Assembly (NCBI GenBank): GCA_900554225.1
Contig: USGH01000050.1
Span: 1 to 12,349, forward strand
From: an uncultured Eubacteriales bacterium
GTDB lineage: Bacteria; Bacillota; Clostridia; Oscillospirales; CAG-272
Direction of reading: 5' to 3'
Length of the DNA stretch: 12,349 nucleotides
Part shown: one piece after another, positions 1 to 6,626 of the stretch
Position numbering within the stretch: position 1 is the first letter of the stretch
Layout of the letters: each line of letters starts with the position of its first letter
Notes under the pieces: model-generated
Database searches by the model: none
Told to the model about the DNA's origin: nothing
The model's input: only the letters and a program-made list of their open reading frames with translations
Position numbers and translations under genes: made by a program

Positions 1-643
1 TGATGACCTCCGGCGTCATTTTGACGATCCAGTCCGGTGCGATAAACGTAGTGGGACGGTCCGTCCTGCGCATCTGGATGAGACAGCTCATGCCCATCGT
101 CTGACGGTCCTCCACCTCCTGCGAGGTCTTTTCGCCAAATTCCGCAGTGGCTTCTCTGCCGACACGGAAATCCGCCCCGGTCAATGGCGCAAGAATGCTG
201 TCCCCGGAGCAATCAGAGAAGTAGGTCGCGTAGACGGTATGCCACTGTTGGGTCGTGGTCTGCCATCCGGTCACGCTGACGATGTGCTCCCCGTCCATGG
301 CGCACTGGCATACGGAGCAGTTCAGAAGCAGCGTAATGTTCGGCTCGTTTTTCACGGATTCATAGAGAATGCCGTCCCAGATCGGGTAGAGCTTGTCGGG
401 ATTGCGATACAGGGATTTCAGCGAGATTTCCTCAATGATACCCGTTTCGCGATTGTTTTCGCCGTCCGCGCCGCAGACCCACATCCGGATCTCCGACGAC
501 GCATTGCCGCCAAGCACCGGACGATCCCCGATCAAAACGACCCGGGAACCGCCTCTTGCCGCAGAGATCGCCGCGCACATACCGGCAAGTCCGCCGCCGA
601 CGACGCAGAAGTCCGCATGATGTATTTTTGTTGTCAGTTCCAT
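1..643 (-). CDS. FAD-dependent oxidoreductase, N-terminal part (cut by window edge)
   Basis: The first 214 codons are visible and the gene runs off the left edge. The N-terminus carries a Rossmann-type dinucleotide-binding motif GGGLAG (residues 16-21), followed by PVLGGNASSEIRM (42-54), DCSGD (144-148) and ADFRVGRE (157-164). This combination is typical of the FAD_oxidored family (PF12831-like), flavoproteins often found near carbohydrate-use genes. There is no signal peptide, so the protein is probably cytoplasmic. The ATG at 643 is chosen because GGGAG lies 6 nt upstream on the minus strand and the FAD motif begins at the expected distance. An upstream ATG at 648 is out of frame. A good promoter (702-729) precedes it. 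The substrate cannot be told from this part. Identity as an FAD oxidoreductase is secure; the subfamily is inferred. Confidence 0.9.
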   Translation of the reverse strand, partial: MELTTKIHHADFCVVGGGLAGMCAAISAARGGSRVVLIGDRPVLGGNASSEIRMWVCGADGENNRETGIIEEISLKSLYRNPDKLYPIWDGILYESVKNEPNITLLLNCSVCQCAMDGEHIVSVTGWQTTTQQWHTVYATYFSDCSGDSILAPLTGADFRVGREATAEFGEKTSQEVEDRQTMGMSCLIQMRRTDRPTTFIAPDWIVKMTPEVI

Positions 644-701
644 ACCATACTCCCTTATCCCGCATACGATGATCGTTTACCCTGCGGGAGATTTTGTCTT
701 C

Positions 702-729
702 ATTATAGCACATTTTTCTCAAAAAGCAA
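702..729 (-). promoter_or_regulatory. Sigma-A-type promoter of the FAD oxidoreductase gene
   Basis: On the minus strand a -35 hexamer TTGCTT (724-729) and a perfect -10 TATAAT (702-707) are separated by 16 bp. The start codon is about 60 nt downstream. It faces away from the promoter of the HAD gene. Confidence 0.75.
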
Positions 730-800
730 CGTATTCCGCGCGAATTTTTACGCTTTGAGAAAATCTCTTCTTTTCACGCGCAAAAATGACAAATTCGGAT

Positions 801-829
801 TTGCTTTTTCCCCGGAGATGGGGTATAAT
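801..829 (+). promoter_or_regulatory. Sigma-A-type promoter of the HAD phosphatase gene
   Basis: TTGCTT (801-806) and TATAAT (824-829) are separated by 17 bp, about 40 nt before the start codon at 869. The sequence around the -10 is nearly the same as at the promoter of the solute-binding gene at 4689 (see findings). Confidence 0.8.
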
Positions 830-868
830 AGTGGCAGAAAAATCCGCTTTACAGAAAGGCACGCGAAT

Positions 869-1528
869 ATGAAAAAATACACAACGGTTATATTTGATCT
901 GGATGGCACACTGCTGGACACCTTGTACGATCTCTACGACGGCGTAAACATTGCGCTGCGGGCGTATCATATGCCGGAGAAGACCATCGATGCCGTGCGC
1001 ATGGCAGTCGGCAATGGTGTGGAAAAGCTGATGGAACGCTCCGTACCCGATGGACACGCCAATCCCCAATTCGACGAATGCCTTGCACGGTTCCGCACAG
1101 AGTACGCCAGAATTGCCGCCGCGCACACCACGCCCTACGATGGGATCCCCGCCATGCTTGAGCGGCTGCATGCGGACGGTTATCACCTTGCCGTGGTCTC
1201 CAACAAATTCCACGACGCGACGGTTGCGCTGGTCCATCGGTATTTTCCCGTGATCCATGCCGTTGCCGGAGAACGGGAGGAGCTTGGTATCCGCAAGAAG
1301 CCCTGCCCGGATACCGTATTCGCGATTGTCCGTGAATTTGGCGTAACCCCGGCGGAATGTGTATACGTGGGCGACTCGGATGTGGATATTGAGACGGCGA
1401 AGAACGCGCACATGGACTGTATCTCGGTCGCATGGGGATTCCGGGATACGGCATTTCTCAGAGAGCATGGCGCCACACGGATCGTCTCCGCCCCGGAGGA
1501 GCTGTATCGCGCGATCGTCGGCGAATGA
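869..1528 (+). CDS. HAD-superfamily phosphatase, phosphoglycolate phosphatase-like
   Basis: The 219-residue protein has all four HAD motifs: DLDGTLLDT (10-18, nucleophile D10 and acid/base D12), VVSNK (109-113, Ser111), Lys143/144 in GIRKKP, and GDSDVDIETAKNA (168-180). The segment between motif I and motif II (about 20-85) is helical and fits a C1 cap. This is the Gph/PGP-like group of Mg-dependent phosphatases, which hydrolyse small phosphate monoesters; the substrate here is unknown. The reading frame is open back to 239, but the ATG at 869 is the true start: AAAGG lies 9 nt upstream, a promoter lies just before it, and motif I falls at the usual distance from the N-terminus. It is a single-gene unit, divergent from the oxidoreductase, and ends 6 nt before a terminator stem. 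Confidence 0.92.
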   Translation: MKKYTTVIFDLDGTLLDTLYDLYDGVNIALRAYHMPEKTIDAVRMAVGNGVEKLMERSVPDGHANPQFDECLARFRTEYARIAAAHTTPYDGIPAMLERLHADGYHLAVVSNKFHDATVALVHRYFPVIHAVAGEREELGIRKKPCPDTVFAIVREFGVTPAECVYVGDSDVDIETAKNAHMDCISVAWGFRDTAFLREHGATRIVSAPEELYRAIVGE

Positions 1529-1533
1529 AAATG

Positions 1534-1574
1534 AAAAAGGTGCCGCGTCCAACAGCCGGATGCAGCACCTTTTT
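1534..1574. terminator. Bidirectional rho-independent terminator
   Basis: The arms AAAAAGGTGC (1534-1543) and GCACCTTTTT (1565-1574) pair perfectly. The inner part (1544-1550 with 1558-1564) continues the stem with one mismatch and one G-U pair. A-tract and T-tract lie on opposite sides, so it can end both the HAD gene (plus) and the solute-binding gene (minus), whose stop codon is 10 nt away. Confidence 0.88.
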
Positions 1575-1584
1575 CTGTACGGAT

Positions 1585-3063
1585 TTATTTGTTCTTCTCG
1601 ACAAGCTCCTCAAACGCGGCGATTACACTGCTCATCGTAGCTTCCCAGGTGGGCTTGTTCTCTTCGTAATACGAGGCAATATCCGTCGAATGCGCCTTAT
1701 CGATCACACGACGGAGCGCGCTTCTTGCGGAGCCCCAGCCGCCGTAGACGAGGCCGAAATCAAGGAATCTGCCCGCTAAGATGATGTCGATCATCTCCAT
1801 GGAATCGGCGTCCCGCGCCCCCTTGAACTTCAGTGCGGTATCGACGATCGCGGGTGTGACGCTGCGCCAGCTTTCCGCGTTGATCGCTTCCATCATCACG
1901 CCGATCAGCTCCAAATCCGTGGCAGTCAGCATGACACCGGAGCTGGTGCCGCCGCCATCCACAGGGGTGATATACGTTCCCTGTGCTTCATCCCACATCG
2001 GCTTGGGCAGAATCGCGAAATCGATATCAACATCGCGCATCCACAAGGCATGGGACAAATCATCGTCCGCAAAAACCGTCTGTCCTGCGGCCATCAGCGT
2101 ATATCCGGTGTTCCACTGATCGTCCGTGTAGGTATAGTCCTCATTGTACTTGAAGTTGTACAGCCACTCCACGATGTTCACGAGCTTTTCGTCATAATAC
2201 ACGTTCGTGAAGGTACCGTCGTCGTTCTTGTCATAGATCTTCTTGCCGAACGCCCAGAGCCAGCCGTTTACGTCCTCCTTGCTGTCGATGGCAAAACCAT
2301 ACTGGTCTCCCGCATCCCGTGTACCGTCGCCGTTTATATCCTTGTAGGTACCAGCGCACAGCTCCGCCAGCTTATCCTTCGTCCATTTGCCCTCACGCAC
2401 AATCGCATAGAGATCCGGGAAATTGTACGTCGCGCCAAGATCCTTATTGTAGAATATCGCGCCTGCGTTCATAATCGCGGATACATCCATATCTCCCTGC
2501 GCCAAAAACGCGTATCCCTTGTAGCTCAGATCCGTCGTCATGCTCGTGTTCCACCACGGCTTTGTGAAGTCCACATACGGTACATCGTTCCATGCGCGAT
2601 AACAGCCGCCGTTTGCGTTGATACCCTGCTGGATCGAACCGTTTACGGTCACATCGTACAGCGTCTCTCCGGAAATCACGGCGTTGTTGATCGTCGCGGA
2701 CATCGTCTCGTAATCCGAACCGTCGATGAAATTGAATTTCGCGTTGAAGCGGTCCTGAACCTTCTGATTCCGATTGTAAATCGCGTCATCCACGGAATCT
2801 CCCGTCAACTCATCGACCTGCAGATAGCCGAGTGCGCCGGATTCCGCGAGAATCGTAAAATTCTTCCCGCCAAAATCCTTCTCCGGCAGGTCGTCCGGCG
2901 TATTCTCACGGGTCAGCTCCGTTTCGCTCTCGGTCTCCGTATTGTCCGCCGCTGCGGTATCCGCTGTAGATTCCGTGTCGGTGGATTCCCCTACCTCATT
3001 GCCGCACGCCGCCAGTGAGAGAAGCATGGCGCAGAGGAGCAAGATTGTGGTGAACTTTTTCAT
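1585..3063 (-). CDS. Extracellular solute-binding lipoprotein, probably sugar-binding (paralogue 1)
   Basis: The 492-residue protein has a lipoprotein signal peptide with lipobox LAAC (Cys20). An acidic Thr/Ser/Glu-rich linker (21-55) follows, then a periplasmic-binding-type body. FYNKDLG (204-210) matches the (Y/F)NKD signature common in family 1 sugar-binding proteins. PWW (169-171) is shared with both neighbours. A canonical EF-hand/dockerin-type loop DINGDGTRDAGD (242-253) suggests a bound Ca2+. It should be anchored to the outer face of the membrane and deliver a sugar to an ABC importer, but no permease is nearby. AAGGAG lies 6 nt before the ATG at 3063. It is a close tandem paralogue of the next gene: 39 of the last 51 residues are identical. 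The ligand is unknown. Confidence 0.9.
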   Translation of the reverse strand: MKKFTTILLLCAMLLSLAACGNEVGESTDTESTADTAAADNTETESETELTRENTPDDLPEKDFGGKNFTILAESGALGYLQVDELTGDSVDDAIYNRNQKVQDRFNAKFNFIDGSDYETMSATINNAVISGETLYDVTVNGSIQQGINANGGCYRAWNDVPYVDFTKPWWNTSMTTDLSYKGYAFLAQGDMDVSAIMNAGAIFYNKDLGATYNFPDLYAIVREGKWTKDKLAELCAGTYKDINGDGTRDAGDQYGFAIDSKEDVNGWLWAFGKKIYDKNDDGTFTNVYYDEKLVNIVEWLYNFKYNEDYTYTDDQWNTGYTLMAAGQTVFADDDLSHALWMRDVDIDFAILPKPMWDEAQGTYITPVDGGGTSSGVMLTATDLELIGVMMEAINAESWRSVTPAIVDTALKFKGARDADSMEMIDIILAGRFLDFGLVYGGWGSARSALRRVIDKAHSTDIASYYEENKPTWEATMSSVIAAFEELVEKNK

Positions 3064-3108
3064 GATTGGCTCCTTATATTTGTCTTAGGATACACTGCAT
3101 ACATCGTG

Positions 3109-3120
3109 TTTTCGCGAAAA
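3109..3120. promoter_or_regulatory. Perfect 12-bp palindrome in the leader of paralogue 1
   Basis: TTTTCGCGAAAA is a perfect palindrome between the putative -10 (3128-3133) and the start codon (3063). It is a candidate operator, but no matching regulator is visible. Confidence 0.3.
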
Positions 3121-3127
3121 AATGCCT

Positions 3128-3155
3128 GGTATAGGACCCTTTTGCGCAAAAACAA
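3128..3155 (-). promoter_or_regulatory. Possible promoter of paralogue 1
   Basis: On the minus strand TTGTTT (3150-3155) and TATACC (3128-3133) are separated by 16 bp. The -10 is weak. The -35 lies inside the repeat at 3144-3174. Transcription could also come from the upstream paralogue, since no clear terminator separates the two genes. Confidence 0.35.
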
Positions 3156-3174
3156 CCTGAGATCAGCGTTTTCC
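3144..3174. repeat. 31-nt intergenic repeat, copy A
   Basis: It begins GCGCAAAAAC and ends ATCAGCGTTTTCC. It matches 6581-6611 at 30 of 31 positions (A at 3154, G at 6591). Both copies lie just downstream of a solute-binding protein gene. The ends AAAAC and GTTTT can pair around an inner CTGA/TCAG, giving a weak hairpin. Confidence 0.85.
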
Positions 3175-3206
3175 GGAAATTAGCGTTTTCTGAAATCAGC
3201 GATTTC
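3162..3206. repeat. Three short tandem units of ATCAGCGTTTTC type
   Basis: Units lie at 3162-3173, 3179-3190 (ATTAGCGTTTTC) and 3195-3206 (ATCAGCGATTTC), spaced 17 and 16 bp. The last sits in the palindrome GAAATC-AGC-GATTTC (3192-3206). On the minus strand the second unit matches 12 of 14 positions of the CcpA cre consensus. It fills the gap between the two tandem paralogues, so a regulatory site is possible. Confidence 0.6.
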
Positions 3207-3207
3207 C

Positions 3208-4689
3208 TTATTTGTTCTTTTCGACAAGCTCCTCAAACGCGGCGAACACGCTGTCCATCGTCGCATCCCAGGTTTTCTTGTTCTTTTCATAATACGAGGT
3301 GATGTCCGTCGAACGATTGCTGTCGATCACACGCTTTAGGGCGCTTCTCGGCGAATCCCAACCACCGTACACAACACCGAAGTCCGCGGTGCGGGTCGCA
3401 AGGATCAGTTCAATCATCTCCGCGGAGTCCTCATCGCGCGCGCCCTTGTGCTTCAGCGCGGAATCCACAATCGCCGGAGTGACTGTCCGCCAGCTTTCCG
3501 CGTTCAGTGCTTCTGTCAGAATACCGACCATCTCCAGATTTTCCGTGTTCATCATCACGCCCTCACTGGATACGCCGCCCGCGATCGGTGTGATATAGCT
3601 CTCCTGCGCATCGTCCCATTTCGGCATCGGCAGAATCGCATAATCGATCTCGGACTCACGCATCCATAATGCCTGGTCGATACAGTTGCAGGAGAAAAGC
3701 GGATTGCCCTTGGTCAGCATGTCGTAGCCGGTAGTCCAGCCATCGTCGGTATAGGTGAAGTCCTCATTGTACTTGAAATTGTAGAGCCATTCCACCATAC
3801 TAACGAGCTTTTCATCATAATACACGTTGGAGAAGGTACCGTCCTCGTTTTTCTCATAGAGCTTTTTACCGAAGCACCATAAGAAGCTGTTGATGTCCTC
3901 CTTGCTGTTCAGCGCGAATCCGTACTGGTCCTCCGCGTCCCGTGTGCCATCACCGTTCAAATCGCTGTAGGCGTTTGCGATCAGCTCCGCGAATTTGTCC
4001 TTTGTCCACTGTCCTTCGCGCACAACGTCGTACATATTCGGCAGTCCAAGCTTATTCCCAAGGTCCTTATTGTAAAACAGCGCGCAGGAATACATGATCG
4101 CGGTGACGTCAAAGTCTCCCATCGCCAGATAGGAATATCCCTTGTAGCTCAGGTCTGTCGCCATGCTCGCGTTCCACCACGGCTTTGTGAAATCCACGTA
4201 CGGCACGTTGTTCCACGGCAGATAGGAGCCGTTCGCCACGTTGATACCCTGCTGGATCGTATGACTGACCACAAGATCATAGGTCGTTTCTCCGGCGACG
4301 ATCGCGTCATTGACCGTCTTGGACACCGCCTCATAATTGCCGCCGTCCACGATATGCAGCTCTGCCTGAAACCGCTCGCTTACCTTGCTGTTCCGGCTGT
4401 AGATCGCATCATCCGTTACGTCTCCGGTCAGCTCCTCTACCTGCAAATACCCATGTGTGCTTTCCTCCGCGAGAATTGTGAGCGTCTTCCCGTCAAAATT
4501 TCTCTCCGGCAGGTCGTCCGGGGTATTTTCGCGGGTCAGCTCTGTTTCGGATTCCGTTTCCGTATTGTCCGCGGCGGCTGTGGTGTCCGCTGTGGTTTCG
4601 TTTGCGGTGGTTTCCTTTGTCTCATTGCTGCATGCTGCCAACGACAGGAGCATGGCACAGAGCAAGAGAATGGTGGTAAGCTTTTTCAT
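3208..4689 (-). CDS. Extracellular solute-binding lipoprotein, probably sugar-binding (paralogue 2)
   Basis: The 493-residue protein has the same architecture as the gene at 1585-3063: signal peptide with LAAC (Cys20), Thr/Glu-rich linker (21-55), PWW (170-172), FYNKDLG (205-211) and the EF-hand-type loop DLNGDGTRDAED (243-254). The ends AAFEELVEKNK are identical, which points to tandem duplication. The body has diverged more in the middle (for example 325-345), so ligand preference may differ. AGGAG lies 6 nt before the ATG at 4689. A strong promoter with an overlapping palindrome lies upstream. It may be co-transcribed with paralogue 1, as only 144 bp without a T-tract terminator separate them. 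No transporter membrane subunits are in the window. Confidence 0.9.
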   Translation of the reverse strand: MKKLTTILLLCAMLLSLAACSNETKETTANETTADTTAAADNTETESETELTRENTPDDLPERNFDGKTLTILAEESTHGYLQVEELTGDVTDDAIYSRNSKVSERFQAELHIVDGGNYEAVSKTVNDAIVAGETTYDLVVSHTIQQGINVANGSYLPWNNVPYVDFTKPWWNASMATDLSYKGYSYLAMGDFDVTAIMYSCALFYNKDLGNKLGLPNMYDVVREGQWTKDKFAELIANAYSDLNGDGTRDAEDQYGFALNSKEDINSFLWCFGKKLYEKNEDGTFSNVYYDEKLVSMVEWLYNFKYNEDFTYTDDGWTTGYDMLTKGNPLFSCNCIDQALWMRESEIDYAILPMPKWDDAQESYITPIAGGVSSEGVMMNTENLEMVGILTEALNAESWRTVTPAIVDSALKHKGARDEDSAEMIELILATRTADFGVVYGGWDSPRSALKRVIDSNRSTDITSYYEKNKKTWDATMDSVFAAFEELVEKNK

Positions 4690-4714
4690 GCTTGTCTCCT
4701 AACTTTTGCGGATC

Positions 4715-4741
4715 ATAGGTGCAATTTTTTCAAGCACCTAT
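4715..4741 (-). promoter_or_regulatory. Leader hairpin before paralogue 2
   Basis: ATAGGTGC (4715-4722) and GCACCTAT (4734-4741) form a perfect 8-bp stem with an 11-nt loop. It lies in the 5' leader, just before the ribosome binding site (4696-4700). It could be an operator or an RNA stability element. No T-tract follows in the sense direction, so it is not a terminator. Confidence 0.45.
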
Positions 4742-4746
4742 TTCAA

Positions 4747-4761
4747 AATAGTGCCACTATT
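4747..4761. promoter_or_regulatory. Palindromic operator candidate over the transcription start of paralogue 2
   Basis: AATAGTG and CACTATT form a perfect 7-bp inverted repeat around one central base. It overlaps the first bases of the -10 box (4759-4764) and the expected transcription start, a classic place for a repressor. Confidence 0.5.
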
Positions 4762-4787
4762 GTACCATCTCCGCACCGAAAAGTCAA
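4759..4787 (-). promoter_or_regulatory. Strong sigma-A-type promoter of paralogue 2
   Basis: On the minus strand TTGACT (4782-4787) and TACAAT (4759-4764) are separated by 17 bp. Upstream of the -35, the minus strand is A-rich (about 4795-4840), which could serve as an UP element. Confidence 0.8.
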
Positions 4788-4881
4788 CAGGTATTGGCAC
4801 TTTTATTCACACTTTTTCTATATTTTTTCCTGTTCTTTACATTCCTGCCTGTCTTTATGGCTCCCGGTATCTTCTCAATTG

Positions 4882-4895
4882 ACTACAGTTGTAGT
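4882..4895. promoter_or_regulatory. BlaI/MecI/CopY-type operator candidate
   Basis: ACTACA-GT-TGTAGT is an inverted repeat that contains TACANNTGTA, the core recognised by the BlaI/MecI/CopY repressor family. It lies midway in the divergent region, about 95 bp upstream of each neighbouring promoter. No BlaI-type gene is in the window. The rest of 4690-5047 is AT-rich, with no other gene or RNA recognised; ATTCACACTTTT occurs twice, at 4805-4816 and 4973-4984. Confidence 0.35.
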
Positions 4896-5047
4896 TATTC
4901 ATGCGCTTTCCTGTACATAGGAACCGGCTGTGTGTAAAATATCTGCGCAAGTTTTAGAGAAATCCGTCAAGCATTCACACTTTTGAAACAATATTGTGCT
5001 ACACTATGGTGGACGAGAATTTATTATACAGGAAAGGATCCAATATA

Positions 5048-6298
5048 ATGAAAAAGAAGCTGTGTCTATGTCTCTGTCTTGTGATGCTCCTCTCCGCTCT
5101 GGCTTCCTGCAGCGGCGGCAGTACCGAGACCGAAACGAAGACAAACACCAATACTCCCTCCGAAAGTACGGATACCGAAACCACGCCGGCGGAAACAGAA
5201 GCTCCCAAGGCGGAATCCACGCTCACCATCACCGATTTCGGCGGACGCGATTACCGGATGATCTCCACGAACCAGGACAATCGGCAGGTGGATATCAACG
5301 CCACGGAGCTGACCGGCTCCACACTGAACGACCTCGTGTACAACCGGAATTTCCACGTCATGGAGCTGTACAACGTCAAGATGGTCGCAGAGGATACGGA
5401 ATACAACAAGATCAACGACATGGTGAAAAAGGATGCGACCAGCGGCGATATGTCGTATGATCTCTACCTCACCAACTACACGGCAAACGCGCTGGCAACA
5501 CAGGGGTATCTCTACGACTTCTACACCATGCCGCACGTCAACCTCCAGAATCCGTGGTGGGACCAGAATGAAATCGCCGATATGACCATCCGGGATAAGC
5601 TCTACATGGCAATCGGCGACATCTCCCCGACCGAGCTGCTCACCTCCGAGTGCATCCTCTTCAATAAGGTGCTGTTTGATACGAACGGGATCCCCTATCC
5701 CTATGAGGACGCGCTGAACGGCACCTGGACCCTCGACAAGCTCCTCGCCATCGCGGACGGCAAGACCACGGACTTAAATGGCGACGGGACAATCGATGTA
5801 GAGGACGACATGTTCTCCATGACCTGCTGGTACGACTATGGAACCGCTATGTTCTATGGCGCGGGCGGCGATGTAAGCAGCTTCGACTCCAACGGCAACG
5901 TGACCCTCGACATCGACGTGGAAAAGATCTCCAATATCTATAATAAGATCTTCGCGATCATCAACGGCACCAAGGCGAACTATGAAACGGTTGTTGCCAA
6001 TCATGATCGTTCCTTCCGTGTGTTCTCAGAGGGCAGAGCGTTCTTCTGCGGCATCACGTTCCAGAAGATCGAGACCTTCCTGCGTGAGATGGAGGACGAC
6101 TACGGCGTGCTCCCGAACCCGAAGTATGATGAGAATCAGCAGAACTACTCGACCTGCGTATCCGGCGCCGGTTCTATGGTCGTAGTACCGAAAACCTGCA
6201 CGGATCCGGAATATGTCGGTTCCATGCTGGAAGCGATGGCGGCGGTATCCTACGATATGATCACGCCGGATCTGATCAAGAGGATGGGATCCACCTAG
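5048..6298 (+). CDS. Solute-binding lipoprotein (paralogue 3), cut short by an in-frame TAG
   Basis: 416 codons precede the TAG. The signal peptide ends in lipobox LASC (Cys21), followed by a Thr/Glu-rich linker (22-55). NPWW (168-171), LFNK (204-207) and the EF-hand-type loop DLNGDGTIDVED (242-253) fall at or within a residue of the positions in paralogue 1, so the fold and role are the same: surface capture of a probable sugar. It is more distant from paralogues 1 and 2 than they are from each other. The ATG at 5048 is chosen over the in-frame ATG at 4994 because GGAAAGGA lies 9 nt upstream and the signal peptide begins there. A weak promoter candidate is TACACT at 5000-5005. The frame continues cleanly after the TAG; without readthrough about 72 C-terminal residues are lost. 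Confidence 0.85.
   Translation: MKKKLCLCLCLVMLLSALASCSGGSTETETKTNTNTPSESTDTETTPAETEAPKAESTLTITDFGGRDYRMISTNQDNRQVDINATELTGSTLNDLVYNRNFHVMELYNVKMVAEDTEYNKINDMVKKDATSGDMSYDLYLTNYTANALATQGYLYDFYTMPHVNLQNPWWDQNEIADMTIRDKLYMAIGDISPTELLTSECILFNKVLFDTNGIPYPYEDALNGTWTLDKLLAIADGKTTDLNGDGTIDVEDDMFSMTCWYDYGTAMFYGAGGDVSSFDSNGNVTLDIDVEKISNIYNKIFAIINGTKANYETVVANHDRSFRVFSEGRAFFCGITFQKIETFLREMEDDYGVLPNPKYDENQQNYSTCVSGAGSMVVVPKTCTDPEYVGSMLEAMAAVSYDMITPDLIKRMGST
6296..6298 (+). other. In-frame amber codon inside paralogue 3
   Basis: Codon 417 is TAG. A gapless alignment from the conserved TP to RD places it at Lys414 of paralogue 1 (LKFKGARD against GST*NVRD); paralogue 2 also has Lys there. A single AAG to TAG change explains it. 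No intact gene in this window ends in TAG. Confidence 0.85.
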
Positions 6299-6517
6299 AA
6301 CGTGCGTGACCAGGAATCCTCCGAGGTCGTCCAGATGATCATCCGGAACCGGAACTTTGACACCGCCCGCATGCACGACATCAACGCCGACAAATTTGTG
6401 GAAGAGCTTCTCCCGAAGGGAAGCACCGATGTGGCAAGCTATTTCGCGAAGAACGAAAAGTCCTATGAAAAGAGACTGGACGAGATCAACAAGGCATACC
6501 AGTCCCTCGATGAATGA
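6299..6517 (+). pseudogene. C-terminal part of paralogue 3 downstream of the TAG
   Basis: The same frame stays open for 72 codons to a TGA at 6515-6517. The translation is clean binding-protein sequence: VRDQESSEVVQMI corresponds to ARDADSMEMIDII of paralogue 1, and DVASYFAKNEKSYE corresponds to DIASYYEENKPTWE. The joined gene would be 489 residues, against 492 and 493 for the paralogues. A GTG at 6302 has no ribosome binding site, so separate translation is unlikely. It is either a recent nonsense-mutation remnant, a sequencing error or a readthrough product. Confidence 0.8.
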
Positions 6518-6580
6518 GCAGCTCTGCCCAAGCATTTCCAGGGGTGATTGTGCGAAAACGCTCATATACATGGTTTTTTA

Positions 6581-6611
6581 GCGCAAAAACGACCTGAGAT
6601 CAGCGTTTTCC
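6581..6611. repeat. 31-nt intergenic repeat, copy B
   Basis: It matches 3144-3174 with one difference. A partial inverted partner GAAAACGCTCAT lies at 6554-6565, facing ATCAGCGTTTTC at 6599-6610. It lies 63 bp after the stop of paralogue 3 and before the terminator. It has no T-tract of its own. Confidence 0.85.
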
Positions 6612-6626
6612 CAAAGCCATCTACTG

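Noticed and set aside
239..868. N-terminal extension of the HAD gene
   Set aside because: It would lie opposite the oxidoreductase and upstream of the promoter; motif I and the ribosome binding site support 869.
719..1552. Long minus-strand open frame opposite the HAD gene
   Set aside because: The plus strand carries all HAD motifs with a promoter and terminator; the antisense frame runs through both.
2050..3018. Long plus-strand open frame opposite paralogue 1
   Set aside because: It is antisense to a clear lipoprotein gene, has no ribosome binding site and shows no recognisable domain.
3162..3206. CRISPR-like array
   Set aside because: The units are only 12 nt with 4-5 nt gaps, far too short for repeats and spacers, and no cas genes are present.
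4261..4920. Plus-strand open frame running from inside paralogue 2 into the divergent region
   Set aside because: It crosses the promoter and leader of paralogue 2 and has low-quality composition with no start signals.
4690..5047. Riboswitch in the divergent region
   Set aside because: Only simple hairpins and operator-like palindromes are seen; no known riboswitch core could be recognised.
6296..6298. Pyrrolysine codon
   Set aside because: Binding proteins are not known pyrrolysine proteins and no pyl genes are in the window; a Lys codon mutated by one base is simpler.
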